Shown: positions 12,328 through 24,567 of the stretch, in pieces
Layout of the letters: every line of letters begins with the position of its first letter
Numbering within the stretch: the first letter of the stretch is position 1
From: Moniliophthora roreri
Taxonomy: Eukaryota; Basidiomycota; Agaricomycetes; Agaricales; Marasmiaceae
Assembly: GCA_001466705.2 (NCBI GenBank)
Contig: LATX02000207.1
Span: forward strand, 310,001-374,000
Direction of reading: 5' to 3'
Length of the DNA: 64,000 bases
Notes under the pieces: model-generated
Seen by the model: the letters and a program-made list of their open reading frames with translations, nothing else
What the model was told of the DNA's origin: nothing
Database searches by the model: none
Made by a program: the position numbers and the translations under genes

Positions 12328-14712
12328 AAAGACCAGACCCTCACCTCGAGACTGTTCTCAATCACGTCAAATATGAACGCCCAATGACCTCCGGGTACAT
12401 GTTACAACATCGGTGCGAGATGAAAGAAGGTCAGGTGTTGAAGCACTGTACCTGTACTATACTAAACTAGGTACATTAGGAACACTAGTTATTGTATTAC
12501 TTGCATCTGTGATCAACTACGGAACTTACAAAGTATGTTCCTGAGCTTCTCCGGAGCTTGCACTACAGTCATAGGAGTGCTCCCTCGTCCAGTAGGAGTA
12601 TTGTAGCCTCATGCACAATACAGTAGAACACATGTAGAATTCATGTATAGTTCCTTCCGCTGTCAAAGGATTGTATTGTGTCTCTCCAAGACACATTATT
12701 CTTGGATACTTCGTCTCACAAGTATTCAGTAGCTTACATCCATAGCTTACTAGGTTTCTCCGTTTATCTACGGAACTTATCCTTTAGAGTAGTATAAAAG
12801 CAAGCATGTATGTAGCTACATTCCCCAGTTCAATTTACATTGACTACTCTGCACATCGCACCTCTACAACCCTCAAGGTTCTAACAAGCTCTCGTACAAA
12901 TGTGAGTTGAGCACACTCCACTGCGCTTTACGTCTCCGTTCTGTCTCAACATCAGGGTCATTGCACATTCAACCTCCTCTCCGACATCATCTTCATCCGA
13001 TGAGTTCCAATGCTGACAGGCCCTCATGACGTTGTCTGCCCTTTGTTGAGGTAGGAATTCCACATCAGACTCCACAGGGGGGCGCAACTGCAGCCAGCTT
13101 TCACAGAATCATCAGGCCTTCTGTGTCTGCCTTCGAAGCATGTACGCCAAGTAGTGATGCAGCCAACTCGTTTCAGTACTGTTCGAGACGTCATGGTTCA
13201 GATCCGAAGGCACTGTCCTTTGACTTGCTCATGAACGCCAGCTTTCTCCTCGTGGTTGCCCCGTTTCTCCCACCTGTCCCATATTCTCTGAGCGACAGAG
13301 AAGCTAGACGACGAATCATGATCGTCGTAGCATTTGGGTAGTAGATAACCAAATAGAAAAATATCAGGCTGCACCGTCAATGCAAGCGCATTTTGTCTGT
13401 GTTGCATCGTCACCGCCAATAGATCCAACACGACGTTAAAGCTTGCAATCGGTACACTCTCATCGTGCAAAGCAGTATCTAGCCGCAGCGAGAATGCCAA
13501 GACCAGATTTTGGAATAGGCCGTGCTGTCCATTTGTCAAAGGCACAGGTGTTAAAAAACTTACTGCTGATATATTGAATGTAAATAGAAGTACCTGGATT
13601 TGCAATAACCCGCCTCAGCAAGGCTACATGGCTAGCTCCGCTTCCTCCAAGAGTGTCGACCAAGACCTGCCTCGTCAAGGAATCAAGCTCATCACTCTCC
13701 GGCCGCAGGCTGTTGAGTTGCCCGTTATTCTCTTCGACGACATCCAATAACCTTGCAAGGTTTGGACTGAACGCCTCAGGATGTTGAGCCATATCGGATA
13801 CTAATCGATGCCAGCACCGTTGACGTTGTGTTTCGTCACTTCTGGTCGAGAGGTACGTCGTGAGCAGTGGGTTACTTGAATCTGAGATCAGGTAGTATGC
13901 ATTCGAAATGATGAGGTCGTCGATCCGCTGGAATGTAGTTAGTACATGTTGAATGAACAGGCGAACCGAGTGGCTTACTGCACCTTCATCACTATAGATC
14001 TCGTTTCAATGCTCGAGATCTGATCTTCATCTAATGACTCGGTTAAGGAGAAGATGATTTGGTCCCGGATAGGGGTAACCTTGAGGAATGTATTATGCAG
14101 GGTCGCTGTGAGTAATCGAATACGTCTAGCAGGATGTATGAGGAGTGAGGGAAGGCGATGGAGCTAAAGGAAATTGGGTTACAACTTTCCGCCACAAAAC
14201 GAAAGCAATGGAAGTGCGCACCCAAGCCGGCAACATATCTACCAAGACATAGTCATTTTCAGACTGTCCTTTCACCACGGGGTCTGCCCAAACAAACTGC
14301 AGTTCTTCCAGAGCCTTCCCTTTCATCACTCCAGCCTTCTTCGACAAACTCCTGAGGGAAACAAGTTCAGGCGGAAGTTGATGTAAAAGTCCCGTGATTT
14401 CCAGTGGATCTGGTCGAACAGGTTTCCCGCTGCCTTTGACCATTGCTTACTACCCTTGAAGGGTCCGGAAGTCTGGAGTATTCCGCCAAACGGAGAAGGT
14501 CCAAGTGTTGTAGACGTCCAGTGTCGTCCTAGTAACCGCGACGTATATCTGTAGACAGAAGTGTTTATATCCAGGGATATGTTTTCTGGATGAAGTAGCT
14601 GGACTAACTGTTTGAAGTGCTCTGAGGTCGTTCTGCCAAAAAATTTCCACCGCAAAGTCACACCAAAATGATGACGTCTGTGTCAGTATGACTAATGTTT
14701 GAGCAATCTTGA
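12328..14712 (-). pseudogene. Inverted, deleted duplicate of LTN1
   Basis: On the minus strand the region matches the window from about base 1 (upstream of LTN1) to about 4640 within LTN1, including the promoter region and introns, so it is a genomic rather than retro copy. Three deletions are visible: 165 nt in exon 1 (in frame, LTN1 299-463), about 1.7 kb joining LTN1 ~890 to ~2570, and about 0.9 kb joining ~3378 to ~4270. The RING end is absent. A solo LTR is inserted at 12436-12951. The match begins at AGACCAGACCC and the far end runs to the window-start homology near 14712. Confidence 0.93.
12436..12951. repeat. Solo LTR with 5-bp target duplication
   Basis: 516 bp bounded by TGTTGA and TCAACA and flanked by the 5-bp duplication TCAGG (12431-12435 and 12952-12956). 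LTN1 at the matching place has the uninterrupted site GAAGGTCAGGGTCATTG, which proves the insertion. A TATAAAA box lies at about 12793. No internal retrotransposon sequence remains, so it is the product of LTR-LTR recombination. Confidence 0.92.
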
Positions 14713-15046
14713 ACCGCCCTCCCGGGAGGGATGTTGTTGAACGTTGATTGGCTTTTAATATCATAGTTGTACATGGGCCATGCTAATATCTTACAAGCAC
14801 AGAAGAAATTTCAGTGATTTACCACCAATCGCCCTGCTCCTTCATCGCATTCGCGAGCTTGATGAACCCAGCCACATTCGCACCGCACAACAGACTAGGA
14901 AGAACGCCATCCGTAGGCTCTTCACCTGACCACTTGCTTCCTGCGTTCAGGCATATCTGCATATCAACCAATTAGTATCAGTCGTGTATGAAACGAGTCG
15001 GAGGAACCCACATTATAGCGCTCTGTCATGATGCCCTTGAGCTTTT

Positions 15047-15417
15047 TGTTACATGAGTCCTTTGCAACGTCACTAAGTTCAAGTTCAAGCTCAAGTTTGC
15101 AAGTTCCAAAGTCAATAGACTTGGACAGATGACTTAGGGACAAGGGTCTGATGTGAAGAACAAGGTTATGATAAGCTTTAACCAGGTCAAGCTAGAGAAG
15201 CTTGTCAACTGGTCAGCTGTTTAAATACAAGACTTCTAACTACATGACTAATACTCAGAACTATTTATAGCTACAATGAGTAATCATAAGTGAGTCTTTG
15301 TAAGTATCAAATCTTATAGAAAGAATTGGTAATGAAAAAGAAACTATTGGCTAAGCAGAAATTGTGAATGTCCATAGAAGTACATAAGCCTCCCTATAAC
15401 TCCGCAGAGTTGTAACA
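15047..15417 (-). repeat. 3' LTR of the GDH-borne chromovirus
   Basis: 371 bp from TGTTACATG to GAGTTGTAACA. It differs from its partner at 7 bases, all falling in 5 ancestral CpG dinucleotides. Confidence 0.95.
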
Positions 15418-16700
15418 TTAGCCTCTGTTTTGGTCTGAAGTTCCAGCTTCATAGACTGTTGCCCCATTAACATATCTCACTGGAATAAACATCCTCTCTT
15501 CTCCTTTGGGGGTAGTCACCATAATAGGCTCTCTATCGTCGGTGATCCTGACAATGCGTGTCGGGAGTGGTTCTTCCTCTTCAGTAGAAGTGTGGCTCAT
15601 CTGTGATGTTGCTGAGGGTGGCCGAATCACCATAGTCATCCTCAAATCCGTCAAAGCGTGGATCACTGCGGGCAGACCTTGCGATAAAAATTTGTTTACT
15701 CCGACGAAGTCATGGGCAATGTTCAGAGAGATGGTGAGGACAGAACGTGTGGCATACCAAGCACTGGTAATCTCGACAGTCCTGTGTATTGTGCTTTGTT
15801 CTGCCGCATTGATCGCATTGAGGAAGTCTGTCATGGATACCTGATTGATTGGTAAAGAGGACTTGGGACTTTTGGAGTTTGTTGTTTCATTGTCGGCGTT
15901 GTTTGCGTTTGGGGGGTTCTGGGGTCTGCAGACAGAGAGTCCAGGTAGAGGTGTCCCATTCATTGTTTGGAGCAGACCAGTCTCTGGTGCTCCAGGTGGA
16001 TTCAGGGTCATTCACTGCATCGATTGGGATAGGGATACAAGGGGGTGGGGTAGGGGTTCGATCGAGTTGTTCTCTAGTTGTGATGGGGATGTCCTCGATG
16101 TCTGGGCTAAATTGGACTTGTAATCGCTGGGAACAGGGGACTGGTTCAATGGGAGTGGAATGTCGACGGGAGGGGGAGTCAGGGGATGATCTAGGTTCGG
16201 AACTTGGAGATGGTTCAGGTCTGTTGAAGTTGTCTGTGGAGAAGCGGGAGGTGGAGACAGGTGGAGCAGATGAAGGTCTGGGATCCTCGACGAGCTCGTA
16301 GTCCTCAAGTGGTTCTGATGGACGTTGAGGAGGATATTCCAGTCCGCCAGTGGGAGATGATGAGTTCCTGGGGGTGGTGGTGTTATCTGTATTATCTGGT
16401 AAACTAGAGAAGAAGATGGTGGGAGCACAGATTATGGGTACTGTGAGATGTCCTGGGATTACAAATCCTGTAGCCGCAACGTCCGAAGCGATCAAGTTTA
16501 TTTGATAGTTGATTGCATTGATCAAACTCTTGAAGTGGTGGTGCTGTTGTTGGTGATAGTGGTAGTCAGTGATGAGATGATCGGTGAGGGGGTTGTTTCG
16601 GGCAGCATTAATAATCCTTTCATGGTACTGGGTACTGTTAAGGAGGAAGAGGAGTTGGGCAGCGGTGGGTTGGAGGTCGAAGTGAAGGATTGAGACATGT
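15418..16700 (-). pseudogene. Extra ORF downstream of integrase (ORF3), broken copy
   Basis: Between pol and the 3' LTR lies a third reading frame in the position env occupies in some elements. Its N-terminal part (QLLFLLNSTQYHERIINAA, near 16600) aligns with the same ORF of the second chromovirus (QLLHLFNTGQYDDQIRNAA). The rest is Pro/Ser/Thr-rich and is split over two frames (15887-16525 and 15418-16011), so at least two frameshifts are needed. An ATG (MSQSFTSTSN) near 16695 in a neighbouring frame sits a few bases after the expected pol stop. No signal peptide or membrane segment suggests an envelope. Function unknown. Confidence 0.6.
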
Positions 16701-19700
16701 TGCTAGTTTGGTGAGGATCGTCCTCAGTTTGTTCACCTTTTTATAGTCAGCCAGAGTCTCCTTTGCATTACAGAAATCTTTTGTCTTGAGCCACTCGTTT
16801 TCCACTGATGGGTACCTGAAAGTAAGGTTCCTTCCATCTAACCAGACCTTCTGTCCGATCGTAAAAGGATCAGAAAGCTTCCTGATGCTTCCTTCCATTC
16901 TTCTTTGTGCTAACTCCATAAGAGAGAAGGTTTCTTCTCAGAGTTTTTTGAGTGTTGTAAGTCGTTCTTCTACTGATGGAATTGTGGTTCTGCGAAAGGT
17001 GGATGGAAGAGGTCTAGGGTTATACCCTATCATGAGGTAGAACGGTGATTGTTTTAGAGTGGAATGAGTTCTGTTATTGTGGGCGAACTCTGTGAAAGGG
17101 AGGAATTCAGCCCACTTGTCCTGTTGCCGAGAACAGAACATTCTAAGGAATACTTCTAGTTCCTGGTTCACTCTTTCAGATTCTCCATCTGTCTGAAGAT
17201 GAAATGCGGTACTCATCATGTGTTTTATCCCTAATTGTTTCCCTAGTTCTTGGAATACTTTTGTGGCAAAACGAGGATCTCTATCAGATATGATTTTGTC
17301 TGGTAACCTGAATCATTTGTAGATGTTGTTGAGAAGAAGGGTTGCCATGTGTTCTGCATCAATTGTTTTGTTGCAAGGTGAGAAAATAGCCCCCTTCATA
17401 GAGGAGTGGTCCACCATGACTAAAATGGTATCAAAGCCCCCAGATTCTGATAGATCAGTGATTAAGTCCATTGTGATTTTGGAGAAGGGTAACACATCTT
17501 TTTCTCCTTCAATGGGCATCTTTGGTACTGAGGTCGGGTGTGTCATGATTTTGCTCTCTTGGCAAATTGCACATCTGTCGACAAAGAGCTTTATGAATTT
17601 AGCCATTCCTGGCCACCAAAACTCTCTCGTTACCTGTTCTAGCGTGTTGAATTGTCCTGAATGTCCTATCCCTTTTGCCTCATGGATCCTCTTGACAATG
17701 TCTCTTCATAAGGTTCCTTTGTCTGGTATGTAACATCTTCCTTTGAGCAATAAAAGGTTGTCTTGTATTGTCCAATCTTGTAAGGCCAATTTGATTGGTG
17801 GTGGCGCTTGTTCTAGAACAGTCTTGACTGCTTCATCGAACAATGGTTCTCCCTTTAGACTGTCTTTTATTTCATTATGTAATTTGATGTCTAGGAATCT
17901 GATGAAGAACTTATCTGGTAACATAGTTACATTACTATTATTGTTTTCATTGTTATCGATATGGTTGGGACATCTTGATAGGGCATCTGATTGTGTCATC
18001 TTTGTGCCTGGGGTATGTATGAGGTTCAGGTCGAAGTTTGATAGAAATAGCGACCATCTGGCTTGTCAGCGATTGAGTTTCTGTGGAGTTTTGAGATATA
18101 TTAAGTTTTTGTGGTCAGATAGAACGGTTATCGGGTGTTTTCCTCCCATCAAGTAGTGTTGCCAGGTTTCTAGTGCTCATACAATGCTGAGAAGTTCTCT
18201 ATCATAAATTTCATAATTCCTTTCGGTTGGTGTGAGAGAATGAGAAATATATCCGCATAGATGCCATTCTCCATCTGGTCCTTGTTGTCTGAGTACCACT
18301 CTGGTGGCCCATTTAGATGCATCACTTTCTATCAAAAACGGTTTTTCTGTATCAGGCATTATCAACACTGGTTTGGATAAAAACTTCCTTTTTAGTGTAT
18401 CAAAGGCCGTTTGACATTTGGTTGTCCATTCGAATTTCTTGTCCTTTTTTGTGAGGTCATTTAGTGGTCTGGCCAGCTCGGAGAAGCGTCCAATGAATTT
18501 TCAATAGAAGTTTCCAAACCCTAAGAAGGAGCGGACTCCTTTGACCATCATGGGAGGCTTCCATTTCTTGATGCCTCCTAATTTGATGGGGTCCATACTA
18601 ACATACCCAGGACGTATGACCATTCCTAGGAATTCGATTTCTGTGATGTCGAACTTGCATTTTTTGGGTTTCAGAAAGAGATTGTGCAGCCGTAACCATT
18701 CTAGAATCTTTATTGTTTGTTTCTGATGGGTTTCTAAGTCTGGGGAGAAGGCCAGAATGTCGTCCATGTAGATGACTACCCATCCTTCTTCCAAGTAATC
18801 AGCAAAGATGTCATCCATGAACAATTGAAACATAGCTGGGGAGTTTGATAGTCCGAAAAACATCACCATTGGTTCGAAAAGACCCCGGTTAGTCTTGAAT
18901 GCAGCTTTCTATTGGTCTCTGTCTTTGATCCGAATATTATTATATCCGTTTCATAAGTCCAGTTTAGTGAAATACTGCGCTCCTTTGAGTTTATTGATTA
19001 GGTCCATGACGAGTGGTAGTGGATACATGTTCTTGACTGTTATCTTGTTCAATTCTCGATAGTCCTGGCAGGGTTGAAAAGCTCCTTTTTCTTTCTTGGA
19101 AACGAAAAAGAATGGAGAAGCCATTGGGGATTTAGAAGGTCAAATATACCCTTTTTGAAGGTTTTCGGATAGGAATTGGGTTTGGAGTTGTTGTTCTATC
19201 GGGGATAAAGGGTATACTTTGCAATTGAGGTTTTCAGTTCCAGGTTTCAATTCGATAGCATGGTCGTAGGGTCTAGATTCCGGGAACCTTTCTGATGCGT
19301 GCTTCTCGAATTGCCATTTATATTCATGAAGATACTTTGAGATCGTTTCTTCGATTGGTTTCTTCTTTTCTTCCTCTTTCTCATGTTCTAGAGTTTGCAA
19401 AACCGAAGTTTTGGCTCTGATGAGGATTTCGGGGTCTGTCTGGTCTAAGATACCTCGGAAGCAACTTATCTTGATTTTCCTCCTTGGTGGGATCTCCACC
19501 TTTCCATTACTCCAATCAATTCTGGGATTATAGTGTTGTAACCAAGGCATTCCCAAAATAATCTGTTCTCCTCCTAAGCCCAAGACCATAAGGTCTTCCG
19601 TCATATCTTGTCCTCCTATGGAAAATGTTACCCTTGCGGTATGAGTGATGTAAGCCTTGGTGTTCAAGGTTCCATCTATGTTGAGAACCTTGATCTTCTT

Positions 19701-19835
19701 TTCCAATTGTGTCAAGGGAAGACATAGCTTATAGGCCGCTATTTGGCTAATAAAGTTCCCTTCTGCTCCTGAATCTAGAAGCACTAGTTTTTCGATGATT
19801 TGATTTCCAGTTTTGAGCGCCAGTGGAATACGCAT
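16640..19835 (-). pseudogene. pol of the GDH-borne chromovirus (PR-RT-RNase H-IN), multiple stops
   Basis: The ATG at 19835 opens MRIPLALK, with protease motif LLDSGAEGNFIS following. RT carries IYMDD near 18775, and RNase H has ESDASKWA and YEIYDRELL near 18200-18330. Integrase has the zinc CAIC region near 17565 and LITDLSESGG near 17470. In-frame stops include TGA at 16938, 17313, 17706, 18177 and 18501, further TGA near 18065 and 18950 and at 19140, and a TAG near 18912. By comparison with the second element most stand where Arg (CGA) is conserved. The end retains only the last half of a chromodomain (NEWLKTKDFCNAKETLADYK). The separate pol ATG lies 80 nt after the gag stop. Confidence 0.9.
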
Positions 19836-19915
19836 AGAATTTCATTCCATTACAGCTGCTACAGTTATACTAGAAATACGAAGAGGCAGGGGAGATGTCA
19901 AGCTCAACTGCCGCA

Positions 19916-21301
19916 CTAAAAACCCTCTCCTTCCATAAAGCCTAAGATCTGTGTTTGTTCATCTTCAGAGAAATCTCTGTAAATAGCATGAATTTGGTGA
20001 TACACATCTCTAGGGGTAGCCTTGTTTGGCTTCTTCTTCTGTTCGTTGTCTTGCTTTTCCAGACAATTCTTCGCAATATGTCCTGGTTTGCTGCAACGAT
20101 AGCAAAGCCCCTTCTTCTGATATTTGGCAGACTCTTCATCCAAGATGTGGTTTACCCTTTTTTCAGTTTGGGGTGACTTCTTCGTCCTTTCTCCTCTAGT
20201 GATCGCCATTGTCATAAGCCAGTTGCTATTGTATTTCCGGGCCCTGTTGTACCATCCTTCTATTGTATCTGGGTGGTCTGGAACCATAAGACAGGCCTTG
20301 AGAAGGGCTGGATGGAGTCCGGTCATGAAATGGTCAATGAGGGCTCTATCGTCATATTCTGAATCCAAGGCAAGGAGACAGAAGTCTGAGATGTATTCGT
20401 CGACTGTCCTCTTGTTCTGCTTTAGTTGTTTCATCTTGAGGCATGCGTTAGTTCCGACATTGATGGGTTGAAAGGCTTTCTTGAAGTCGCTTAAGAATTC
20501 TTCCCATGTCATTACGTGAACTTGTTCCTCAGGTTTCGTATCCGTTGTTTCAGCTTCCTTCTCTAAAAGGGTCTGTTTGTATTCTTTGGCTTTAGCTTTC
20601 ATCCATTTGGTAGCGTGTCCATCTTTCATGTATGACAGCGTGAATAGGATTTTGTCTTTGTCATTTGGATAGATAGTTTCGTTAGCCATGAGGAACAAGT
20701 CTACCTCTGTGAGGAAGGTACTGGCCTTGGATGGTGATCCATTATAACTGTTCAGGACTGCAACTTTGTTCTCCTTCTTCTTTTCTCCATTACTTTGTAG
20801 AGTTCGAAGTGCTGTGATCAAATCCTGTAAGGATGTTCCTGTCTGTTGCATAGTCATATTGGGGATCCGAGGAGGAGGTGTAGAACTGGATGTGGTTAAG
20901 ATGTTGTCTTCTGGTCTGTCGGTTTCTAGTTGCCTGTTTGAGGACAACGGCAAATTCTGGGTTTCATAATGCAGGGTCTGTATTACTGTCTCGGTAGTCG
21001 GGGAGCTCGTCCATTCCGGTGAATGCTGCTGCGATGGTAGGGAAGAAGTTTGGGTCGATGTTCTCCTTTCTGCCTTGAATAGCCCGAAGCCTGTTTTGAA
21101 GTCTGGGTCTTGTCTGGTTCTGCTCCTGGTTCTGGGTGTTCTGGTTGTCTGTTGTGACAATTCTTCTCTTGCCCTTTCCTGGGCAACTAATTCCAATCTT
21201 TGGATTCTTTGTTCGAATGTGAGTTCAATTTCTGGAGTAACAAGAAGGAAAGTTCTCCTTTGTTGTTCCCATTCAGTTAATTCTGGGTCTTCAGCCGTTG
21301 T
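19916..21301 (-). CDS. gag of the GDH-borne chromovirus
   Basis: Open frame of about 460 codons. The capsid-like part lies around MTWEEFLSDFKKAFQP and QLKQNKRTVDEYISDF, followed by one CCHC zinc knuckle CYRCSKPGHIAKNC near 20090, and it ends FMEGEGF before the stop at 19916. It packages element RNA. No ATG lies at the 5' end of the open frame, and upstream it closes at a TGA at 21302, so the true start is unclear or lost. Confidence 0.85.
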   Translation of the reverse strand, partial: TTAEDPELTEWEQQRRTFLLVTPEIELTFEQRIQRLELVAQERAREELSQQTTRTPRTRSRTRQDPDFKTGFGLFKAERRTSTQTSSLPSQQHSPEWTSSPTTETVIQTLHYETQNLPLSSNRQLETDRPEDNILTTSSSTPPPRIPNMTMQQTGTSLQDLITALRTLQSNGEKKKENKVAVLNSYNGSPSKASTFLTEVDLFLMANETIYPNDKDKILFTLSYMKDGHATKWMKAKAKEYKQTLLEKEAETTDTKPEEQVHVMTWEEFLSDFKKAFQPINVGTNACLKMKQLKQNKRTVDEYISDFCLLALDSEYDDRALIDHFMTGLHPALLKACLMVPDHPDTIEGWYNRARKYNSNWLMTMAITRGERTKKSPQTEKRVNHILDEESAKYQKKGLCYRCSKPGHIAKNCLEKQDNEQKKKPNKATPRDVYHQIHAIYRDFSEDEQTQILGFMEGEGF

Positions 21302-21363
21302 TCACCGATGTCTAGACGTTTTGTTGTTCTTGGGTGCCTGAACCTGGAGAGGTCAGCAAGATC

Positions 21364-21373
21364 AGCTTGACCT
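21364..21373 (-). other. Self-priming type primer binding site
   Basis: On the sense strand, three bases after the LTR, AGGTCAAGCT is the exact complement of AGCTTGACCT inside the LTR (21513-21522). That segment starts about 27 nt after a TATTTAAA box (21549-21556), i.e. where the transcript should begin. This matches Tf1-style self-priming rather than tRNA priming. Confidence 0.65.
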
Positions 21374-21375
21374 AA

Positions 21376-21746
21376 TGTTACATGAGTCCTTCGCAACATC
21401 ACTAAGTTCAAGTTTGAGCTCAAGTTTGCAAGTTCCAAAGTCAATAGACTTGGACAGATGACTTAGGGACAAGGGTCTGATGCAAAGAACAAGGTTATGA
21501 TAAGCTTTAACCAGGTCAAGCTAGAGAAGCTTGTCAACTGGTCAGCTGTTTAAATACAAGACTTCTAACTACATGACTAATACTCAGAACTATTTATAGC
21601 TACAATGAGTAATCATAAGTGAGTCTTTGTAAGTATCAAATCTTATAGAAAGAATTGGTAATGAAAAAGAAACTATTGGCTAAGCAGAAATTGTGAATGT
21701 CCATAGAAGTACATAAGCCTCCCTATAACTCCGCGGAGTTGTAACA
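21376..21746 (-). repeat. 5' LTR of the GDH-borne chromovirus
   Basis: 371 bp, TGTTACATG to GAGTTGTAACA, directly followed by the CTTTT target duplication. It contains TATTTAAA at 21549-21556 on the sense strand. Confidence 0.95.
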
Positions 21747-22700
21747 CTTTTCGTCGACTTCTTTCGAAGTCCAGTCCAGCCGCTGGCTGTTTTGAGCCAT
21801 CTCGAGACATGAAACAGCAACTCCACCACAGTTTGATGCCTCTGCATGATTTTTAATGTCAAGTAACATGGATGGTAGAGGATACGTACCACCAGGAGCA
21901 TATCACACGCCCTTTCCGCCGCCTTCTTTTCGAGACTTTTTGAATACCTCTATGGCTTCTGGCGTGCATCCCTGACCAGAGTGTGTGAGTATCGAATGGG
22001 AGAGGCACAATGGGAAGACCACGAACCATGTTAGATCCCTCAGCTACTATCCTCGTGCCAGCAGCAATGAGTGCTTCAGCCTCCTCGCCTGAAACCTCGT
22101 TCTCAGTAGCACCAGGGAGTGCAGTGTGGATTTCGGGAAGAAGGGTCCATGGGCGTTTACCTGCACAACACGTCAGGATTAGTCTCAACCAATACTATGA
22201 GACACTCCACTTGCCAGGATAGTACTTGTACTCTTCATCGGAAGCAAATTCTTTGAACGATTCCAGCGAATTTGAGTTCAGCTATCCTTTCAACAACCTC
22301 TTTCGAGAATCCCTTTTCAGTAGTGGCAATGAGCGAGCCTTTTGAGTCGGACAAAGAGACGACAGTAGCACCGAGTTTGATGACCTTTAACGCGGTATAT
22401 TGTGAGACATTCCCTGAGCCGGAGATTGCTACAAGCGTCGAAGGCTTGTTGAGGCTGTATTCAGGACACGCTTTAGCTATCATCTGTGATAAAAGGAAAT
22501 CAAAACTGCAACTATCATGGAGGACGGAAGAACGTACATGCTCAACGTAGTAGATGACTCCATAACCCGTAGCCTCTGGTCGGATGAAGCTTCCACCCCA
22601 GTGAACTCGTTACGAAGTTTCTTGTACGCTCCGAATAAGAACCCGATTTCACGACCTCGGGTACCGATATCGCCAGCTGTGGTAAACAAACAGTTGGTCA

Positions 22701-23054
<354 letters not shown>

Positions 23055-23301
23055 TCATACTCCCAGACAACACGGAACTGAATGACACGTTCTGACGTTC
23101 AACCGTTCTGACACCTAAACGCGAGCGTGACGCATCACATTCCTGGTCACGCCTCCTGTCGCCTCGTTGATAGCAAACCATGCCGCTTCACCTATTACGT
23201 CACCACGCGAGCTTTCGGATCTGAGACCTTTTCAGTGTCCCCAAACATCCGGACTCGAGAGCCGAGGTACTATTCCGAAACAGATAACCCGCGACCAATT
23301 G

Positions 23302-23312
23302 TCTATTTTATA
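23302..23312 (+). promoter_or_regulatory. TATA-like box of the FAS1 gene
   Basis: An A/T run with TTTTATAAAT lies about 40 nt before the ATG at 23351, in the only gap between the FAS1 gene and the truncated GDH pseudogene. Confidence 0.4.
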
Positions 23313-23350
23313 AATCTCTACTGCTTCACGGTCTTGACCCATTGCCACTT

Positions 23351-24567
23351 ATGAAACTTGTACCTCTGATTGGACTCGTGCTTGGCCCACTGTCGGTTGC
23401 CGCTGACCTTGACGCGTTCATGGCAGAATTAAGCAAAACTGGCCTAACAACGTTCTCCAGTCTCCTTCCATCCATCGCTAAAACCGCGGCCGGGAAGTCT
23501 CTTATCAATCAATTGTCAACGAGCACGAACTTTAGCATCTTCGCCCCGACCAACGAAGCCCGTACGTACTATCGTTCGTTGTTTTAAAATATCCCTTCTG
23601 ATCTTTCCGTTGCAGTGCAAGGCCTGAAGAACACGGAGGACTATGAAGACCTCGCCAAGATTATCTCGTACCACATCGTCCACGGAAATTACTATCACGC
23701 GGCTGATCAGTGCCTTTTTGCCGAAACGCTGCCTAATGTGACTCTTGCTCGTACGCTGCTCAATGCCTCCGAGTATGTGCAGTTGGAGAATGGGTCAAGT
23801 CAGGTATTGACTTGGGGAAGGAATGAGACCGCGTCTGGGAAGCCTGTGAAGATTATTAGCACGGCGTAAGCATCTTTCTACCTTCTCCGTTTGGCCATCT
23901 CATTCGTTCATGCATGTGTTTGACCACTAGGAGGGAAACTACTGTCCAAGCTGCCTACCTCGTCCAAGGCTATGCCGTCTTCGCCGTCGACCAAATCATC
24001 ACCATCCCGCCATGGCTCTCTACCATACTCAAAAACAAGAATTACTACACCAAGAACACGACCTCGCTTTTTGCTACGGCGTTGGATAACGCGTACACCG
24101 ATCTTCCCGATGGGAAGCACAAGTCACTTTTGCAGTACCTTTCCGACAATTACTTGTCTGGTTACACCTTATTCGCTCCAAGCACCGATGCACTCTCCAA
24201 GCTTACAAGCACGTTCCCGGAGATGAAACCAGATGAGTGGCGCGACATTTTGTTAAACCATGTGAGTCTGCCTCTCTCTGTTTCGCTACCCGAACAACGC
24301 GCTGAGAATTTTCATAATCGATAGGTGATCAACGGAACGACGCTCTATACAAACACATTCAAACCTTCAACCGCCCTCACGGGACAATCTACCACTTTCA
24401 CAACGAACTCGTCGGGAACGTATGTCACGAGTGGGCCTATAACAGCGAAGATTATACAGGCCAACTTGATTGCCAAGAACGGGGTGGCTCATGTCATTGA
24501 TACGGTGTTGAGGCGTTTGCCAGATGATTATGATTGTGGGGCTAGCAAGGCGATCGAGAGATGTTAG
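23351..24567 (+). CDS. Secreted two-domain fasciclin (FAS1) protein
   Basis: 344 residues from four exons: 23351-23561, 23616-23865, 23931-24261 and 24325-24567, joined by GTACGT, GTAAGC and GTGAGT donors; they sum to exactly 345 codons. A signal peptide (MKLVPLIGLVLGPLSVAA) precedes FAS1 repeat 1 (NFSIFAPTNEA, then YHIVHG) and FAS1 repeat 2 (GYTLFAPSTDAL, then NHVINGTTLY and VAHVIDTVL). FAS1 proteins act at the cell surface or wall in adhesion. The tail ends DCGASKAIERC with no clear GPI signal, so it may be secreted or wall-associated. The gene is intact. Confidence 0.92.

Larger units (their letters stand above)
15047..21746 (-). mobile_element. Ty3/gypsy chromovirus, full length but inactivated
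   Basis: Complete LTR retrotransposon with two 371-bp LTRs and the 5-bp target duplication CTTTT (15042-15046 and 21747-21751) inside a GDH exon. Removing the element and one repeat restores the codons between the Trp-Thr-Ser-Lys-Glu-Val-Asp region and LKGIM. The sense strand is minus: LTR, primer site, gag, protease-RT-RNase H-integrase, an extra ORF, polypurine tract, LTR. The pol frame carries many stops, nearly all explicable as CGA to TGA. The GPY/F region and the first half of the chromodomain are deleted. Confidence 0.95.

Noticed and set aside
15887..16525. Envelope gene of a retrovirus-like element
   Set aside because: Position is right, but there is no signal peptide, no membrane segment and no cysteine pattern; the sequence is Pro/Ser-rich.
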